In this document: positions 26,852 to 35,763 of the stretch, piece by piece
Layout: each line of letters begins with the position of its first letter
Numbering within the stretch: position 1 is the first letter of the stretch
NCBI RefSeq assembly: GCF_900070365.1
Contig: NZ_LN850107.1
Location: 2,170,001 to 2,234,000, forward strand
Source of the DNA: Alloactinosynnema sp. L-07
Lineage (GTDB): Bacteria > Actinomycetota > Actinomycetes > Mycobacteriales > Pseudonocardiaceae
DNA: 64,000 nucleotides
Direction of reading: 5' to 3'
The notes under the pieces: generated by a model
What the model saw: only the letters and a program-made list of their open reading frames with translations
Databases searched by the model: none
Told to the model about the DNA's origin: nothing
Made by a program: the position numbers and the translations under genes

Positions 26852-27266
26852 ATGTCTTGCTGTACGCCGGAACGGGACGCGGTCCGGGTGGTGCGGTGGT
26901 GGTGGCGCGGTCGGTGCCGTCGAAGCGGATGGTGGGGTTGGCCGGTGGCGCGTTCCTGATGGGGACCGACGACGGGGTCGGGTATCCGGGTGATGGTGAG
27001 GGCCCGGTGCGGGATGTGACGTTGAGCCCGTTCGCGATCTGGACGGGTCGGACCGCTCCCCCGCTGCCGGGCGCACGCCGTGGTGGCGGGCGACGTCGGG
27101 GGCGTTCTGGCGGCGGCCGGAGGGGCCGGGGTCGGTGGTCTCGGCGCGGCAGAGTCATCCGGTGGTGCATGTGTCGTGGGCGGACGCGGTGGCGTATTGC
27201 GGGTGGACGAGGTTGCCGACGGAGGCGGAGTGGGAGTTCGCGGCGCGTGGTGGGTTGGTGCAGGTT
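26852..27266 (+). pseudogene. Broken formylglycine-generating enzyme (sulfatase maturase)
   Basis: Starts ATG-SCCTPERDAVRVVR, changes frame near 26900 to VGLAGGAFLMGTDDGVGYPG and [15 protein letters not shown], then after an internal deletion continues in a third frame with [37 protein letters not shown] and [16 protein letters not shown]. This is the FGE/SUMF1 fold. The C-terminal RGGS...C region with the active Cys pair is absent, replaced by the start of the integrase at 27325. Dead gene, next to its dead sulfatase partner. Confidence 0.85.
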
Positions 27267-27324
27267 TCGGGTGGCGGGCTGATGTCGGGGAGTTGTCGGT
27301 GTGATCCGCTATATACGTACGGTG

Positions 27325-28293
27325 ATGTTGATCGAGGCTCAGGACGCGTTCTTCGTCGCGCGGAAGGCGCGGAAGGATTCGCCGCACACGACGGCGGCGT
27401 ATCGGCGGGATCTGGCGGTGGTGTCGGCGTGTGTGGTCGATGTGGTGGGTGTGGGGCAGGTGGCGGGGCTGGGGTTGGCGGAGGTGTCGGCGCCGGTGTT
27501 GCGGGCGGCGTTCGGGGTGTTCGCCGATACGCACGCGAAGAGTTCGGTGGCGCGGGCGTGGTCGACGTGGAATCAGTTCTTTCAGTTCTGTGTGGCTGAT
27601 GGTTTGTGTGCGGGGAATCCGATGGGGGCGATCGGTCGGCCGCGGGCGGCTCCGCTGTCGCCGAAGCCGTTGCGGGGTGAGTCGACGCCGGAGCAGTTGT
27701 TGTCGGCGATCGCGGGTGGGGCGCGGCGGGCTCGGGTGCCGTGGCCGGAGCGGGATCTGTTGGTGTTGGCGTTGGGGTTGGTCGCGGGGTTGCGGTCCTC
27801 GGAGATGCGGGCGTTGGTGCGGTCGTCGGTGGTGGGGCGGGCCGGTGAGCGGCGGTTGTTCGTGCACGGGAAGGGCAATCAGGAGCGGTCGATCCCGATC
27901 GAGGCGCCGATGGAGCGGGTGATCGAGTCGTATGTGGGGTCGTGTGACGGGCGGTTCCCGGGGATCCGGTTCGGTGGTGAGTCGCCGTTGTTGGTGGGTT
28001 CGGATGGGGCTGCGATCGGGCGGGGCGCGTTGGATTATTTGGTGAAGTCGTGTTTTCGGGCGGCGGGGATGCATGATCGGGTGCCCGCGGGGGCGAATTT
28101 GCACGCGTTGCGGCACACGTTCGCGACCCGGTTGGCTGAGGATGGGGCGAACGCGGTGGAGATCATGGCGTTGTTGGGGCACGCGAGTCTGAACACGAGT
28201 CAGAACTACATCGAGGCCACCGGTGCCCACCGCCGGGCGGCGGCGGCGAGCAACCGGACCTATCGGGTGTTGGCGGACTTGTCGGACTTGTAG
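27325..28293 (+). CDS. Tyrosine recombinase / integrase, intact
   Basis: 322 residues from ATG 27325 (an upstream GTG at 27301 adds eight). Catalytic set complete: Arg in [11 protein letters not shown], Lys in [39 protein letters not shown] with Tyr. The N-terminal core-binding domain spans ~1-110. It interrupts the maturase remnant at its 5' end and converges with the ATP-grasp gene, ending 1 bp before that gene's stop. No attachment site was identified. Confidence 0.9.
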   Translation: MLIEAQDAFFVARKARKDSPHTTAAYRRDLAVVSACVVDVVGVGQVAGLGLAEVSAPVLRAAFGVFADTHAKSSVARAWSTWNQFFQFCVADGLCAGNPMGAIGRPRAAPLSPKPLRGESTPEQLLSAIAGGARRARVPWPERDLLVLALGLVAGLRSSEMRALVRSSVVGRAGERRLFVHGKGNQERSIPIEAPMERVIESYVGSCDGRFPGIRFGGESPLLVGSDGAAIGRGALDYLVKSCFRAAGMHDRVPAGANLHALRHTFATRLAEDGANAVEIMALLGHASLNTSQNYIEATGAHRRAAAASNRTYRVLADLSDL

Positions 28294-28294
28294 G

Positions 28295-29494
28295 TCAGTG
28301 TCCGAATGTGGTTTCGATGGCGTCGCGGCGGGTGGCGACGTCGGCGGGGTCGTCGCCGTAGACGAGTAGGTGCAGGGTGGACTGGTTGATGGGGTTGTCG
28401 GTGCGGCGGGTGTCGTGGCCGCCGGTGACGAGGAGTCCGCCCGCGCGCAGGGCTGGGCGCAGTGCGTCCAGGAGGGTGGCGATCGGGGTGTCGGCGGTGA
28501 GTTTGACGGACTCGGCGGGCCGGTCGAGTGCGTCGGGTCGGATGGAGCGCAGGGCGAGCAGGGGGATGGATCCGCTGGTGATGCGGAAGTTCAGGTCGAG
28601 CATGGCGAGTTGGCCGTCGCGGGTTTGGGCGCAGTCGAGGCTGCAGAGGCCGCGGTAGCCGACGTCGGCGGCGCGTTGGGCGATGGCGAGGCATTCGGTG
28701 CGGAGTTCGGCCGGTAGTGGGGTGACGTGGCCGAAGCGGCCGCCGGTGTAGATGCCGTCGGCGTCGACGCGTTGTTCGGTGACGGCGAGCAGGCGGGCTT
28801 GGGCGTCGGCGGCGATGTAGAGCTGGATGCCCCAGTTGCGGTGGATGTGGAGGTATTCCTCGATGACGAATTCGGTGAGGATGTCGGCGAAGGCGGGCAG
28901 GGTGACGGGTTGGCCCGCTTGGTGGAGGTAGACGTCGAGGCTGGCGCCGTGGGCGGCGTTGGTGGCGGCTTTGAGGACCCAGGACTTTTCGGCGGGGGCG
29001 GCGTCGGTGAGGTCGTCGAGGGTGACGATGGTGCGGCGGGCTTGGAAGCGGGGGTCGACGAAGGTGCTGATGCTGGCTTTGTTGTTGAGGTAGCCGACGA
29101 GTTCGGCGCTTTTGAGGGAGCGTTCGTCGGGGCACAGTGCGGTGGGCTGTGGGTATTCCATGGAGATGAGCAGGCCGTCGCTCATGGCTTCGGTGACGCG
29201 GGTGGTGAATTCGGTTTCGGTGCGGAATTCGCGTAGGTCGGTGCCGATGGGGAGGCCGCCGTGGCGGAGTTCGGCGAGGAGGGCGGGTTCGGTGCCGCCC
29301 GCGCTGCAGATGACGGTGGTGTCGGCGGCGACGGCGATGGGTCGGGTGGTGAGGACGTCGCGGGTGTTGCGGTGTCTGCTGGAGGGGACGGCGGTTTCCT
29401 GGGCGGGGCGGGCGCAGACGGCGATGTCGGGGCCGTAGATGTCGGTGAGGGTGCGGGGTGCGGCGAGCGTCGGTGACGGCGCGGAGGTGGTGAT
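28295..29494 (-). CDS. ATP-grasp family ligase-like enzyme, non-standard start
   Basis: The frame reads as one protein of 399 residues only if translation starts at an ATC codon (29494), seven bases after AAGGGAG; the first in-frame ATG is at 29185 (296 residues) and would remove a conserved-looking N-terminus (VICSAGGTEPALLAELRHGG). Typical ATP-grasp features: LNNKASISTFVDPRF, EKSWVLKAATNAAHGASLDV (ATP Lys), FVIEEYLHIHRNW, LDLNFRITSGSIPLLAL (metal Asp/Asn). It resembles peptide ligases of the PGM1 type only loosely. Substrate unknown. A separate ATG at 29537 is in another frame. Confidence 0.65.
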   Translation of the reverse strand: MTTSAPSPTLAAPRTLTDIYGPDIAVCARPAQETAVPSSRHRNTRDVLTTRPIAVAADTTVICSAGGTEPALLAELRHGGLPIGTDLREFRTETEFTTRVTEAMSDGLLISMEYPQPTALCPDERSLKSAELVGYLNNKASISTFVDPRFQARRTIVTLDDLTDAAPAEKSWVLKAATNAAHGASLDVYLHQAGQPVTLPAFADILTEFVIEEYLHIHRNWGIQLYIAADAQARLLAVTEQRVDADGIYTGGRFGHVTPLPAELRTECLAIAQRAADVGYRGLCSLDCAQTRDGQLAMLDLNFRITSGSIPLLALRSIRPDALDRPAESVKLTADTPIATLLDALRPALRAGGLLVTGGHDTRRTDNPINQSTLHLLVYGDDPADVATRRDAIETTFGH

Positions 29495-29749
29495 GGAGTG
29501 TCTCCCTTGTGGGGTGTGTCTGCCCGGATGTGGGCATGGCGCGGTGGGGGTTTGTGCTGGTCGGGATGACCGGGTGCGGTGAAACGCGCCTGGATGTGGC
29601 GGCGTCCGCTCCTGGGCCGAGTGGCGCTCCCGTGGCCTGGCCGAACGTGGGTCGGCGGGGTGTGGGGGTGCGCGTAGGTCTTCAGGGTCTCACGTTTGGC
29701 GGGGGGCCGGTTTGGCTTCGTCGGGCCATCGGACCTTAGGCTGGCCGGG

Positions 29750-30706
29750 ATGAGACGCAAGCTTCGCTCTCCCCTGCCGCAGCGCCACGGCCTCGACGCC
29801 GCGCGTCTGCGGCTGCCCGACGAGGGTGAGTGGGCCACGATCCGCGATCACCTGGTGGAGCGGCTGCCCCGGGTCGACCCGGGGCGCATCGACGTGATGC
29901 TGCGGGAGGAGCGGATCGTCGGGGTGGACGGGCCGGTGGCGGTGGACGCGCCGTATCTGCCGGGGTCGTTCGTGTGGTTCCACCGGGATCTGCCGGTGGA
30001 GGTGCCGGTGCCGTTCGAGGTCGGCGTCGTGCACCGCGACGAGGACATCCTGGTCGTGGACAAGCCGCATTTCCTGGCGACCATCCCCCGCGGTCAGCAC
30101 ATCGTGCAGACCGCGCTGGTGCGGCTGCGGCGGGACCTGGGCATCCCGACGCTGAGCCCGGCGCACCGGCTGGACCGGGTCACGGCTGGGCTGTTGCTGT
30201 TCGTCGTGCGCCCGGAGCTGCGCGGCAAGTACCAGACGATGTTCCGCGATCGGTTGGTGGGCAAGCAGTATGAGGCGATCGCCCGGCATGACCCGGCGCT
30301 GGAGTTGCCGCGCACGGTGGTCAGCCGCATCGTCAAGGAGCGCGGGGTGATCACCGCGCAGGAGGTCCCCGGTGAGCCCAACGCGCGCACGACGGTGGAG
30401 CTTGTCGAGGTGCGGGGCGGGGTCGGGCGGTATCGGCTGTCGCCGGAGACCGGGCGTACCCACCAGCTGCGGCTGCACATGAGCGGTCTGGGTGTGCCGA
30501 TCCTGGGTGACGACTTCTACCCGGTGTTGACGGAGAAGCCGCTGGGCGACTTCACCCGGCCGCTGCAGCTGCTGGCGAAGGTCCTGGAGTTCACCGACCC
30601 GGTGAGCGGGGTGCCGCGCCGGTTCGAGAGCGCGTTGCGGCTCTCGGCGTGGGACGCCCCGGGCGAGTGGGGAAACTCGGCTGCGCGGGCCGGGCGGGCG
30701 GTCTAG
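29750..30706 (+). CDS. RluA-family RNA pseudouridine synthase
   Basis: 318 residues from ATG 29750. VVDKPHFLATIPRG and SPAHRLDRVTAGLLLF, with the catalytic Asp in HRLDR, then SPETGRTHQLRLHMSGLGVPILGDDFYP, are the RluA signature. Isomerises uridine in rRNA or tRNA; the target nucleotide cannot be told. The 255 bp upstream hold the divergent promoters of this gene and the ATP-grasp gene; nothing else was seen. Confidence 0.9.
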   Translation: MRRKLRSPLPQRHGLDAARLRLPDEGEWATIRDHLVERLPRVDPGRIDVMLREERIVGVDGPVAVDAPYLPGSFVWFHRDLPVEVPVPFEVGVVHRDEDILVVDKPHFLATIPRGQHIVQTALVRLRRDLGIPTLSPAHRLDRVTAGLLLFVVRPELRGKYQTMFRDRLVGKQYEAIARHDPALELPRTVVSRIVKERGVITAQEVPGEPNARTTVELVEVRGGVGRYRLSPETGRTHQLRLHMSGLGVPILGDDFYPVLTEKPLGDFTRPLQLLAKVLEFTDPVSGVPRRFESALRLSAWDAPGEWGNSAARAGRAV

Positions 30707-30757
30707 TCTCCCGGCATGCCGTTCGGTTGACGTTTCCACGCTGAGTCCACGGCCGGG

Positions 30758-31891
30758 TTGATCCGGGTGTCGATGTGGTGGGCGGTGCTCACCTATCTGG
30801 TCCCGATCTATCCGCTGTACGCCGTGCTGTTCTCCGACACCGGGTTGTCCGGGGCGCAGATCTCGGCGCTGTTCCTGATCTGGTCGGCGGTCGGGATCCT
30901 CGGCGAGGTGCCGCTGGGTGCGCTCGCGGACCGGTTCTCGCGGCGCTCGGCGCTGGTGGCGGCGAGCCTGCTGCAGGCGGTCGGCTATGTCGTGTGGGTG
31001 ACGCTGCCCGGGTTCGCCGGGTTCGCGGCGGGGTTCGTGTTGTGGGGCCTGGGCGGCGCGCTGGAGTCGGGCGCGTTCGACGCGCTGCTCTACGACGGGT
31101 TGGCCGCCCACGGTGAGGAGTCCCGGTTCGCGCAGGTCAACGGGCGGGTGACGGCGCTCAACCTGGTCACCGAGATCCCGACGGCGGGCTTGGCGACGGT
31201 GCTGTTCATGGTGGGTGGCTACCAGCTGGCGGGGTGGGTCAGCGTCGGTGTGTGCGTGGCGGGCGCGGTGGTCGCTTCCCGTTTCCCCGAACCGCCGCGC
31301 GACGAGGACGACGACGAGCTGGGTTATGTGGACCTGCTCAGAGCCGGTGTCCGGGAGGCCGCGCGCAGCGTCAACGTGCGGCACGCGGTGATCGTGGTGG
31401 CGCTGCTCGGCGGGCTGGACGCCTTCGAGGAGTACTTCCCGCTGATGGCGCAGGACTGGGGTGTGCCGTCGGGCTGGGTGCCGGTGGCCATGGCGGCGAT
31501 CCCCTTGGCGGGTGCGGCGGGCGCGTCGCTGGGCGGCTATGCCAACCGGCTGACGACGCTGACGTTGGCGCTGGTGCTGGGTGCCGCGGTGCTGGTGCTG
31601 TTGTTCTCCGGGGTTCTGCGCGCGCCGGTCGGCCTGGTCGCGGTCGCGGTGTTCTACGGGCTGTACCGGATGGTGCTGGTCGTCGGTGAGGCGCGGCTGC
31701 AGGACACCATCGAGGGGCAGGCGCGGGCGACGGTGACGTCGGTGGCCGAGATCGGGGTCGAGGTGTCGGCGGTGGCCCTGTACGGGGCGTGGGCGGTGGG
31801 TGAGGTGTTCGGGGTGGCCGCGCTGGTCGCGTTCGTGGCGTTGCTGCTGCCCCGCTGGCTGCGTCGGACGCCGGTGGCCGCTGAGCTTTAG
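30758..31891 (+). CDS. MFS transporter
   Basis: 377 residues from TTG 30758 (GTG 30767 and ATG 30773 are alternatives). About twelve hydrophobic helices; the loop ALADRFSRRSALVAASLLQ between helices 2 and 3 is the MFS motif A. A charged loop (PEPPRDEDDDELGY) divides the halves. Substrate unknown; drug-efflux-like. Converges with the LysR gene, their ends overlapping by 4 bp. Confidence 0.85.
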   Translation: MIRVSMWWAVLTYLVPIYPLYAVLFSDTGLSGAQISALFLIWSAVGILGEVPLGALADRFSRRSALVAASLLQAVGYVVWVTLPGFAGFAAGFVLWGLGGALESGAFDALLYDGLAAHGEESRFAQVNGRVTALNLVTEIPTAGLATVLFMVGGYQLAGWVSVGVCVAGAVVASRFPEPPRDEDDDELGYVDLLRAGVREAARSVNVRHAVIVVALLGGLDAFEEYFPLMAQDWGVPSGWVPVAMAAIPLAGAAGASLGGYANRLTTLTLALVLGAAVLVLLFSGVLRAPVGLVAVAVFYGLYRMVLVVGEARLQDTIEGQARATVTSVAEIGVEVSAVALYGAWAVGEVFGVAALVAFVALLLPRWLRRTPVAAEL

Positions 31892-32781
31892 GGCCGAGTC
31901 TGGTCCAGGGCTTGGGCGGCGGTGTCGTGGATGGCGCGGGCGGCCGCGGCCAGCGTGGGCGAGTCGAGTTTCCACTGCTGCCAGTAGAGGGGGACGTCGA
32001 TGGGGTGGTCGGGGGCGAGGTCGACCAGGGTGCCTTCGCGGATGCGGGGGCGGGCTTGGACCTGCGGGACCATGCCCCAGCCGAGTCCGGCGGCCACGGC
32101 GTCGACGAATCCCTCCGAGGAGGGGATGTGGTGGCGGTGGTGGCTGGCGCCGCGGCCGCCGGTGCGGGTGCGGGCGAAGCGGTCCTGCAGGTCGTCGCGG
32201 CGGTCGAAGACGACGACGGGTGCGTCGGCGATGTGGGCGCGCAGGGGGCCGTCGAGGTGGCGGGCGAGGAAGTCGGGGCTGGCGGTGGGCAGGTAGCGCA
32301 TGTGGCCGAGGGGTCGCACGAGGCAGCCTTGGACGGGGTCGGGGGTGGAGGTGACAGCGGCCATGACGAGTCCTTCGCGCAGCAGGGCGGTGGTGTGGCC
32401 CTCGTCCTCGCGGTGCAGTTCGAAGTGGATGTCGGGGACGCGGGTGAGCGCGGGGATGAACCAGGTTGACAGTGAGTCGGCGTTCACGGCGATGGGCAGC
32501 CGCGCGGGCTCGCCTTCGTCGGACATCCCGAGGTCGGCGCGGGTGTCGCGTTCGAGTTGGAGCAGTTGGCGGCCGAAGCGCACGACGATCTCGCCGGAGG
32601 CGGTGGGGGTGGCGGGTTTGGTGCGCAGGAGCAGGACCCGGCCGGTGCGCTGTTCGAGGGTCTTGACGCGCTGGCTGACCGCGGAGGGGGTCACGTGCAG
32701 GGCGGCGGCCGCGGCGTCGAAGGTGCCTTCGTCGATGACGGCGAGCAGGGTGCGGACCAGGTCCAGCGGCAGGTCGGGCAT
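31888..32781 (-). CDS. LysR-family regulator, ArgP/LysG type
   Basis: 297 residues from ATG 32781. The helix-turn-helix (LVRTLLAVIDEGTFDAAAAALHVTPSAVSQRVKTLEQRTG) and effector domain (NADSLSTWFIPAL) match ArgP/LysG/IciA regulators, which sense lysine/arginine and activate the exporter ArgO/LysE. The exporter gene is divergent, 68 bp away, giving the classical sensor-exporter pair. Confidence 0.9.
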   Translation of the reverse strand: MPDLPLDLVRTLLAVIDEGTFDAAAAALHVTPSAVSQRVKTLEQRTGRVLLLRTKPATPTASGEIVVRFGRQLLQLERDTRADLGMSDEGEPARLPIAVNADSLSTWFIPALTRVPDIHFELHREDEGHTTALLREGLVMAAVTSTPDPVQGCLVRPLGHMRYLPTASPDFLARHLDGPLRAHIADAPVVVFDRRDDLQDRFARTRTGGRGASHHRHHIPSSEGFVDAVAAGLGWGMVPQVQARPRIREGTLVDLAPDHPIDVPLYWQQWKLDSPTLAAAARAIHDTAAQALDQTRP

Positions 32782-32849
32782 CACGAGCGCTAATGTTACG
32801 TCAAAATCTTGAACTGGACTGTTGACCGGTGGGTTCATAGCCTCGGGTC
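32782..32849. promoter_or_regulatory. Divergent promoter region lysG-lysE
   Basis: The 68 bp between the two divergent starts are AT-richer than the genes (TGTTACGTCAAAATCTTGAA). It must carry both promoters and the LysR-type binding site. Confidence 0.5.
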
Positions 32850-33455
32850 ATGGGTCAGTTCATGCTCGCCGTGGCCACGGGGTTCGGCACCGGTCTCTCG
32901 CTCATCGTCGCGATCGGCGCGCAGAACGCGTTCGTGCTGCGCCAGGGCATCCACCGGCACGCGGTCCCCGTGGTCGTGGCCGTCTGCGCGGGATCCGACG
33001 CGGTGTTGATCACCCTGGGGGTGGCCGGGGTGGGCGCGGTCGTGGGCGCGTGGCCGGGGGCGACGACGGTGCTGACGCTGGTCGGTGCCGCTTTCCTGCT
33101 CGGCTACGGGGCTCTCGCCGCGCGTCGGGCGTTGCGGCCCTCGGCGCTGGTGGTGGCGGGCGGGTCGGCGCGGCCCGCGGTGCTGACGGCGATGGCGCTG
33201 ACCTGGCTCAACCCGCACGTCTATGTCGACGTGCTGCTGCTGGGATCGCTGGCCTCGGCGCACGGGTCGCTGCGGTGGGGGTTCGCGCTGGGCGCGGTCG
33301 CGGCGAGTGTGTGCTGGTTCTCCGCGCTCGGGTTCGGGGCACGCCTGCTCACCGGGTTCTTCGCCCGCCCGTCGTCGTGGAAGGTGCTCGACGCGCTGGT
33401 GGCCGCGACCATGACCGGGTTCGCGGTGGTGATGCTGCTCAGCCTGACCCGGTGA
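32850..33455 (+). CDS. LysE/ArgO-family amino acid exporter
   Basis: 201 residues, six hydrophobic helices. GLSLIVAIGAQNAFVLRQGI and LTWLNPHVYVDVLLLGSLA are LysE family signatures. Exports basic amino acids (lysine/arginine) across the membrane; regulated by the divergent ArgP-type activator. Its 3' end overlaps the convergent integrase by 17 bp. Confidence 0.9.
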   Translation: MGQFMLAVATGFGTGLSLIVAIGAQNAFVLRQGIHRHAVPVVVAVCAGSDAVLITLGVAGVGAVVGAWPGATTVLTLVGAAFLLGYGALAARRALRPSALVVAGGSARPAVLTAMALTWLNPHVYVDVLLLGSLASAHGSLRWGFALGAVAASVCWFSALGFGARLLTGFFARPSSWKVLDALVAATMTGFAVVMLLSLTR

Positions 33456-34650
33456 TGGCCTCGGCGACGAGGTCGACGGCGCTGCGCTGCGGGGCGCGGG
33501 CCGCGGAGTTGTAGGTGCGGTTGGTGGTGTCGACGCTGGCGTGGCCGACGTCGGCCTGCACGGTGACCAGTTCGGCGCCCGCCTCGACCGCGGCGGTGAC
33601 GTAGAAGTGGCGCAGGGCGTGCGGGTGGATTCGGGTGGCCACGTCGGCGAGGTCGGGGCCTGCCGATGCGGCGATGCGGCGCAGCAGCGCCCACACGTCG
33701 GCGCGGGCCATGGGTTTGTCGTCGCGGGTGCCGATCAGCGGTTGGGTGCCCGCCTTGACCTGGCCGCGCAGGGCGGGGGCGGTGTCGCCCGCGCGGTGGT
33801 GCAGGTAGGCGTTGAGTGCGTCCTGGGCCAGTCCGGAGAGGTAGACGACGCGCGGTTTGTCGCCTTTGCCCGGTACGCGCAGTGCGGTGCGGCCGCGGGT
33901 GGAGTGCAGATCGGCGCGGGTCAGGTCGCACAGTTCGGAGACGCGCACGCCGAGGGTGAACAGGGCGACCACGGCGGTGGCGCGCAGGGTGCCGAGCCGG
34001 TCGCGGCCGGGTCTGGGCGCGGCGGCGGCGTCGAGCAGGACGCGGACCTGGTGGGCGGTGAGGGTGACGGTGCGGGTGGTGTCATGGTCGGTGGCGACGT
34101 TGAGACGCCTGCGGGACAGGGCCGCGGGATTGGCGGCGATCTCCCCCGCCTCGGCGAGGTGGCCGTAGAAGGCTTTGAGGGTACCGAGCATGCGGTCGCG
34201 GGTGGCTTTCGCGGCGCCGTGGTCGGTGAGGTCGTCGAGCCATTCCTTGACGTGGGTGGTGTTGGCGCGCAGCGGGTCCAGGCCGCGCGCGCCGCACCAG
34301 CGCAGCCAGTGCAGGTGCCGCAGCCTGCCGCGCCGCGCCGGTGGCGGCCGGTTCGCGGTGACCGCCGGTGGCCGCGTGGGCAGGCCGAGGGTGTGGGCGT
34401 AGGCGTGGACGACGGGCGCGAGTTCGGGGCGGTCGCGCCAGGGGGCGAGGTCCGCGGCGCTGACCGGCAGGCCGAGGGATTCGGCGTACTTGTGTCGGGT
34501 GGCGCGGTTGGCGTAGCCGAGCAGCCAGTCACCGATCATGGCCAGCAGCCGGGCGGGATCGTCGACGCCGGGCCAGATGTCCTCGCCCGCGGCGACGAGC
34601 ACGTCGGTCACGTCGGCTCCCCCGCTCGTGGTGTTCGGGTTGATCAGCAT
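33439..34650 (-). CDS. Tyrosine recombinase / phage-type integrase
   Basis: 403 residues from ATG 34650. Catalytic blocks: Arg in TLGVRVSELCDL, Lys in VPGKGDKPRVVYL, HALRHFYVTAAVEAG, GHASVDTTNRTYN with Tyr. A long ~110-residue N-terminal extension precedes the core-binding domain, more than in XerC/D. No neighbouring element genes, no att repeat seen; it may be a chromosomal recombinase or remnant of a lost element. Confidence 0.85.
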   Translation of the reverse strand: MLINPNTTSGGADVTDVLVAAGEDIWPGVDDPARLLAMIGDWLLGYANRATRHKYAESLGLPVSAADLAPWRDRPELAPVVHAYAHTLGLPTRPPAVTANRPPPARRGRLRHLHWLRWCGARGLDPLRANTTHVKEWLDDLTDHGAAKATRDRMLGTLKAFYGHLAEAGEIAANPAALSRRRLNVATDHDTTRTVTLTAHQVRVLLDAAAAPRPGRDRLGTLRATAVVALFTLGVRVSELCDLTRADLHSTRGRTALRVPGKGDKPRVVYLSGLAQDALNAYLHHRAGDTAPALRGQVKAGTQPLIGTRDDKPMARADVWALLRRIAASAGPDLADVATRIHPHALRHFYVTAAVEAGAELVTVQADVGHASVDTTNRTYNSAARAPQRSAVDLVAEAITGSG

Positions 34651-34669
34651 ACGGGCAACGCCGCTTCCC

Positions 34670-35644
34670 TTACCTCAGGCGGCTCGCGAAGAATGAGACG
34701 ATCTCGCGGGCGGCGTCGCCGCGCTGCTGTGCCGGTGTCAGCTTGCCCGCGCAGTCCGCCGGCGCGTCGTCCTCCCCGCCGATCTTGCCGGGCGACCATT
34801 CGGTGTTGAAGAAGTTGTGGTTCGCGCCGGTGATCGTCACCGAGCTCGCATCGGGGTTCCTGCCCGCGACGTCCTTGACGTACTGCAGGCCCACATCGCC
34901 GACGTCACCGTCGCAGGCGGCGATGACGACCTTGAACGGCACCCGGGTGACCAGCACGTCGCTGTTGTCGTCCTCGTCGGAGTTGAAGTAGACCGGCGCG
35001 AGCGGGACGACCGCGCGGATCCGGACGCCCGCGGGCCACTTGGCGGTGTGCTTGTCGGAGGCCTGCCACATCACTGCCTTGCCACCGCGGGAATGCCCCA
35101 TCGTGCCGACGCGGGTGAGGTCGACGCGCCCGCGGAAACGCCCGAGGGCGCCCGCCAGCGGCCCCTCACCGCGCGCGAGGTCGCGCCACAGCTCCAGGTG
35201 CTTGTTGACCAGATAGGCGCGGGAGTAGTAGCCCTCGTCGCCAAGCAGGTGCGCGTTGATGGCGTTGGCGCTGATCGAGACGACGATGAAACCCTGCTCG
35301 GCGAGCTTCTCGCCAAGGTAGTCGTAGCCACGAAAGCTCGGCAGCGGTCGCTGCCGCCGCGCGCAGGGCCACTGGCCGTGTGGCGTCCTCGCGATGGGGT
35401 CCACGCAGGTCCACCAACTGCCGTGCGACTGCACGATCAGCGGGTGCGTGCGGCCGCCGAGGTCGCGCGGGTAGTGCACGACGGCGGCCAACTCCATCGG
35501 CACGGACACCTCGGGATGCCGGAACGCCTGATCGCCGAGGTTGTACTGGACGACGCCGACACCCTGCCCAGCCGCCGCCTGCGGCGCCGCGACAGTCACA
35601 AGGGCCAGAATCAGAGCGGCGAGGGCCGCGCGGAGGAAGGTCAC
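34670..35644 (-). CDS. Secreted alpha/beta hydrolase
   Basis: 324 residues from GTG 35644. Signal peptide at residues 1-26 (ending AAAGQG). Nucleophile elbow GTMGHSRGGKAVM with Ser, Asp in IAACDGDVGD, His in ITGANHNFFNTEW form a triad. Cutinase/PHB-depolymerase/chlorophyllase-like hydrolases share this layout; an ester or lipid substrate is likely but unknown. Paired Cys in TCVDP...PCARR and DCAGK may form disulfides. Confidence 0.8.
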   Translation of the reverse strand: MTFLRAALAALILALVTVAAPQAAAGQGVGVVQYNLGDQAFRHPEVSVPMELAAVVHYPRDLGGRTHPLIVQSHGSWWTCVDPIARTPHGQWPCARRQRPLPSFRGYDYLGEKLAEQGFIVVSISANAINAHLLGDEGYYSRAYLVNKHLELWRDLARGEGPLAGALGRFRGRVDLTRVGTMGHSRGGKAVMWQASDKHTAKWPAGVRIRAVVPLAPVYFNSDEDDNSDVLVTRVPFKVVIAACDGDVGDVGLQYVKDVAGRNPDASSVTITGANHNFFNTEWSPGKIGGEDDAPADCAGKLTPAQQRGDAAREIVSFFASRLR

Positions 35645-35763
35645 GCTGGAAACACTGCCGAAGGACTATGAAGAAGCAGTGATCTTCGCGTGCGCATGTC
35701 GCTGCAAGGTGTTCCGGACCAGACGGCACTTGAACGCGGGGATAGTCTCCAGACGGGCGAGGG

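Noticed and set aside
29509..29739. Possible precursor peptide gene beside the ATP-grasp enzyme
   Set aside because: The frame is on the opposite strand of the enzyme, low complexity and overlaps the RluA promoter; no core-peptide pattern.
33439..34650. Integrative element around the third integrase
   Set aside because: Flanking genes (LysE, secreted hydrolase) look chromosomal and no flanking repeats were found.
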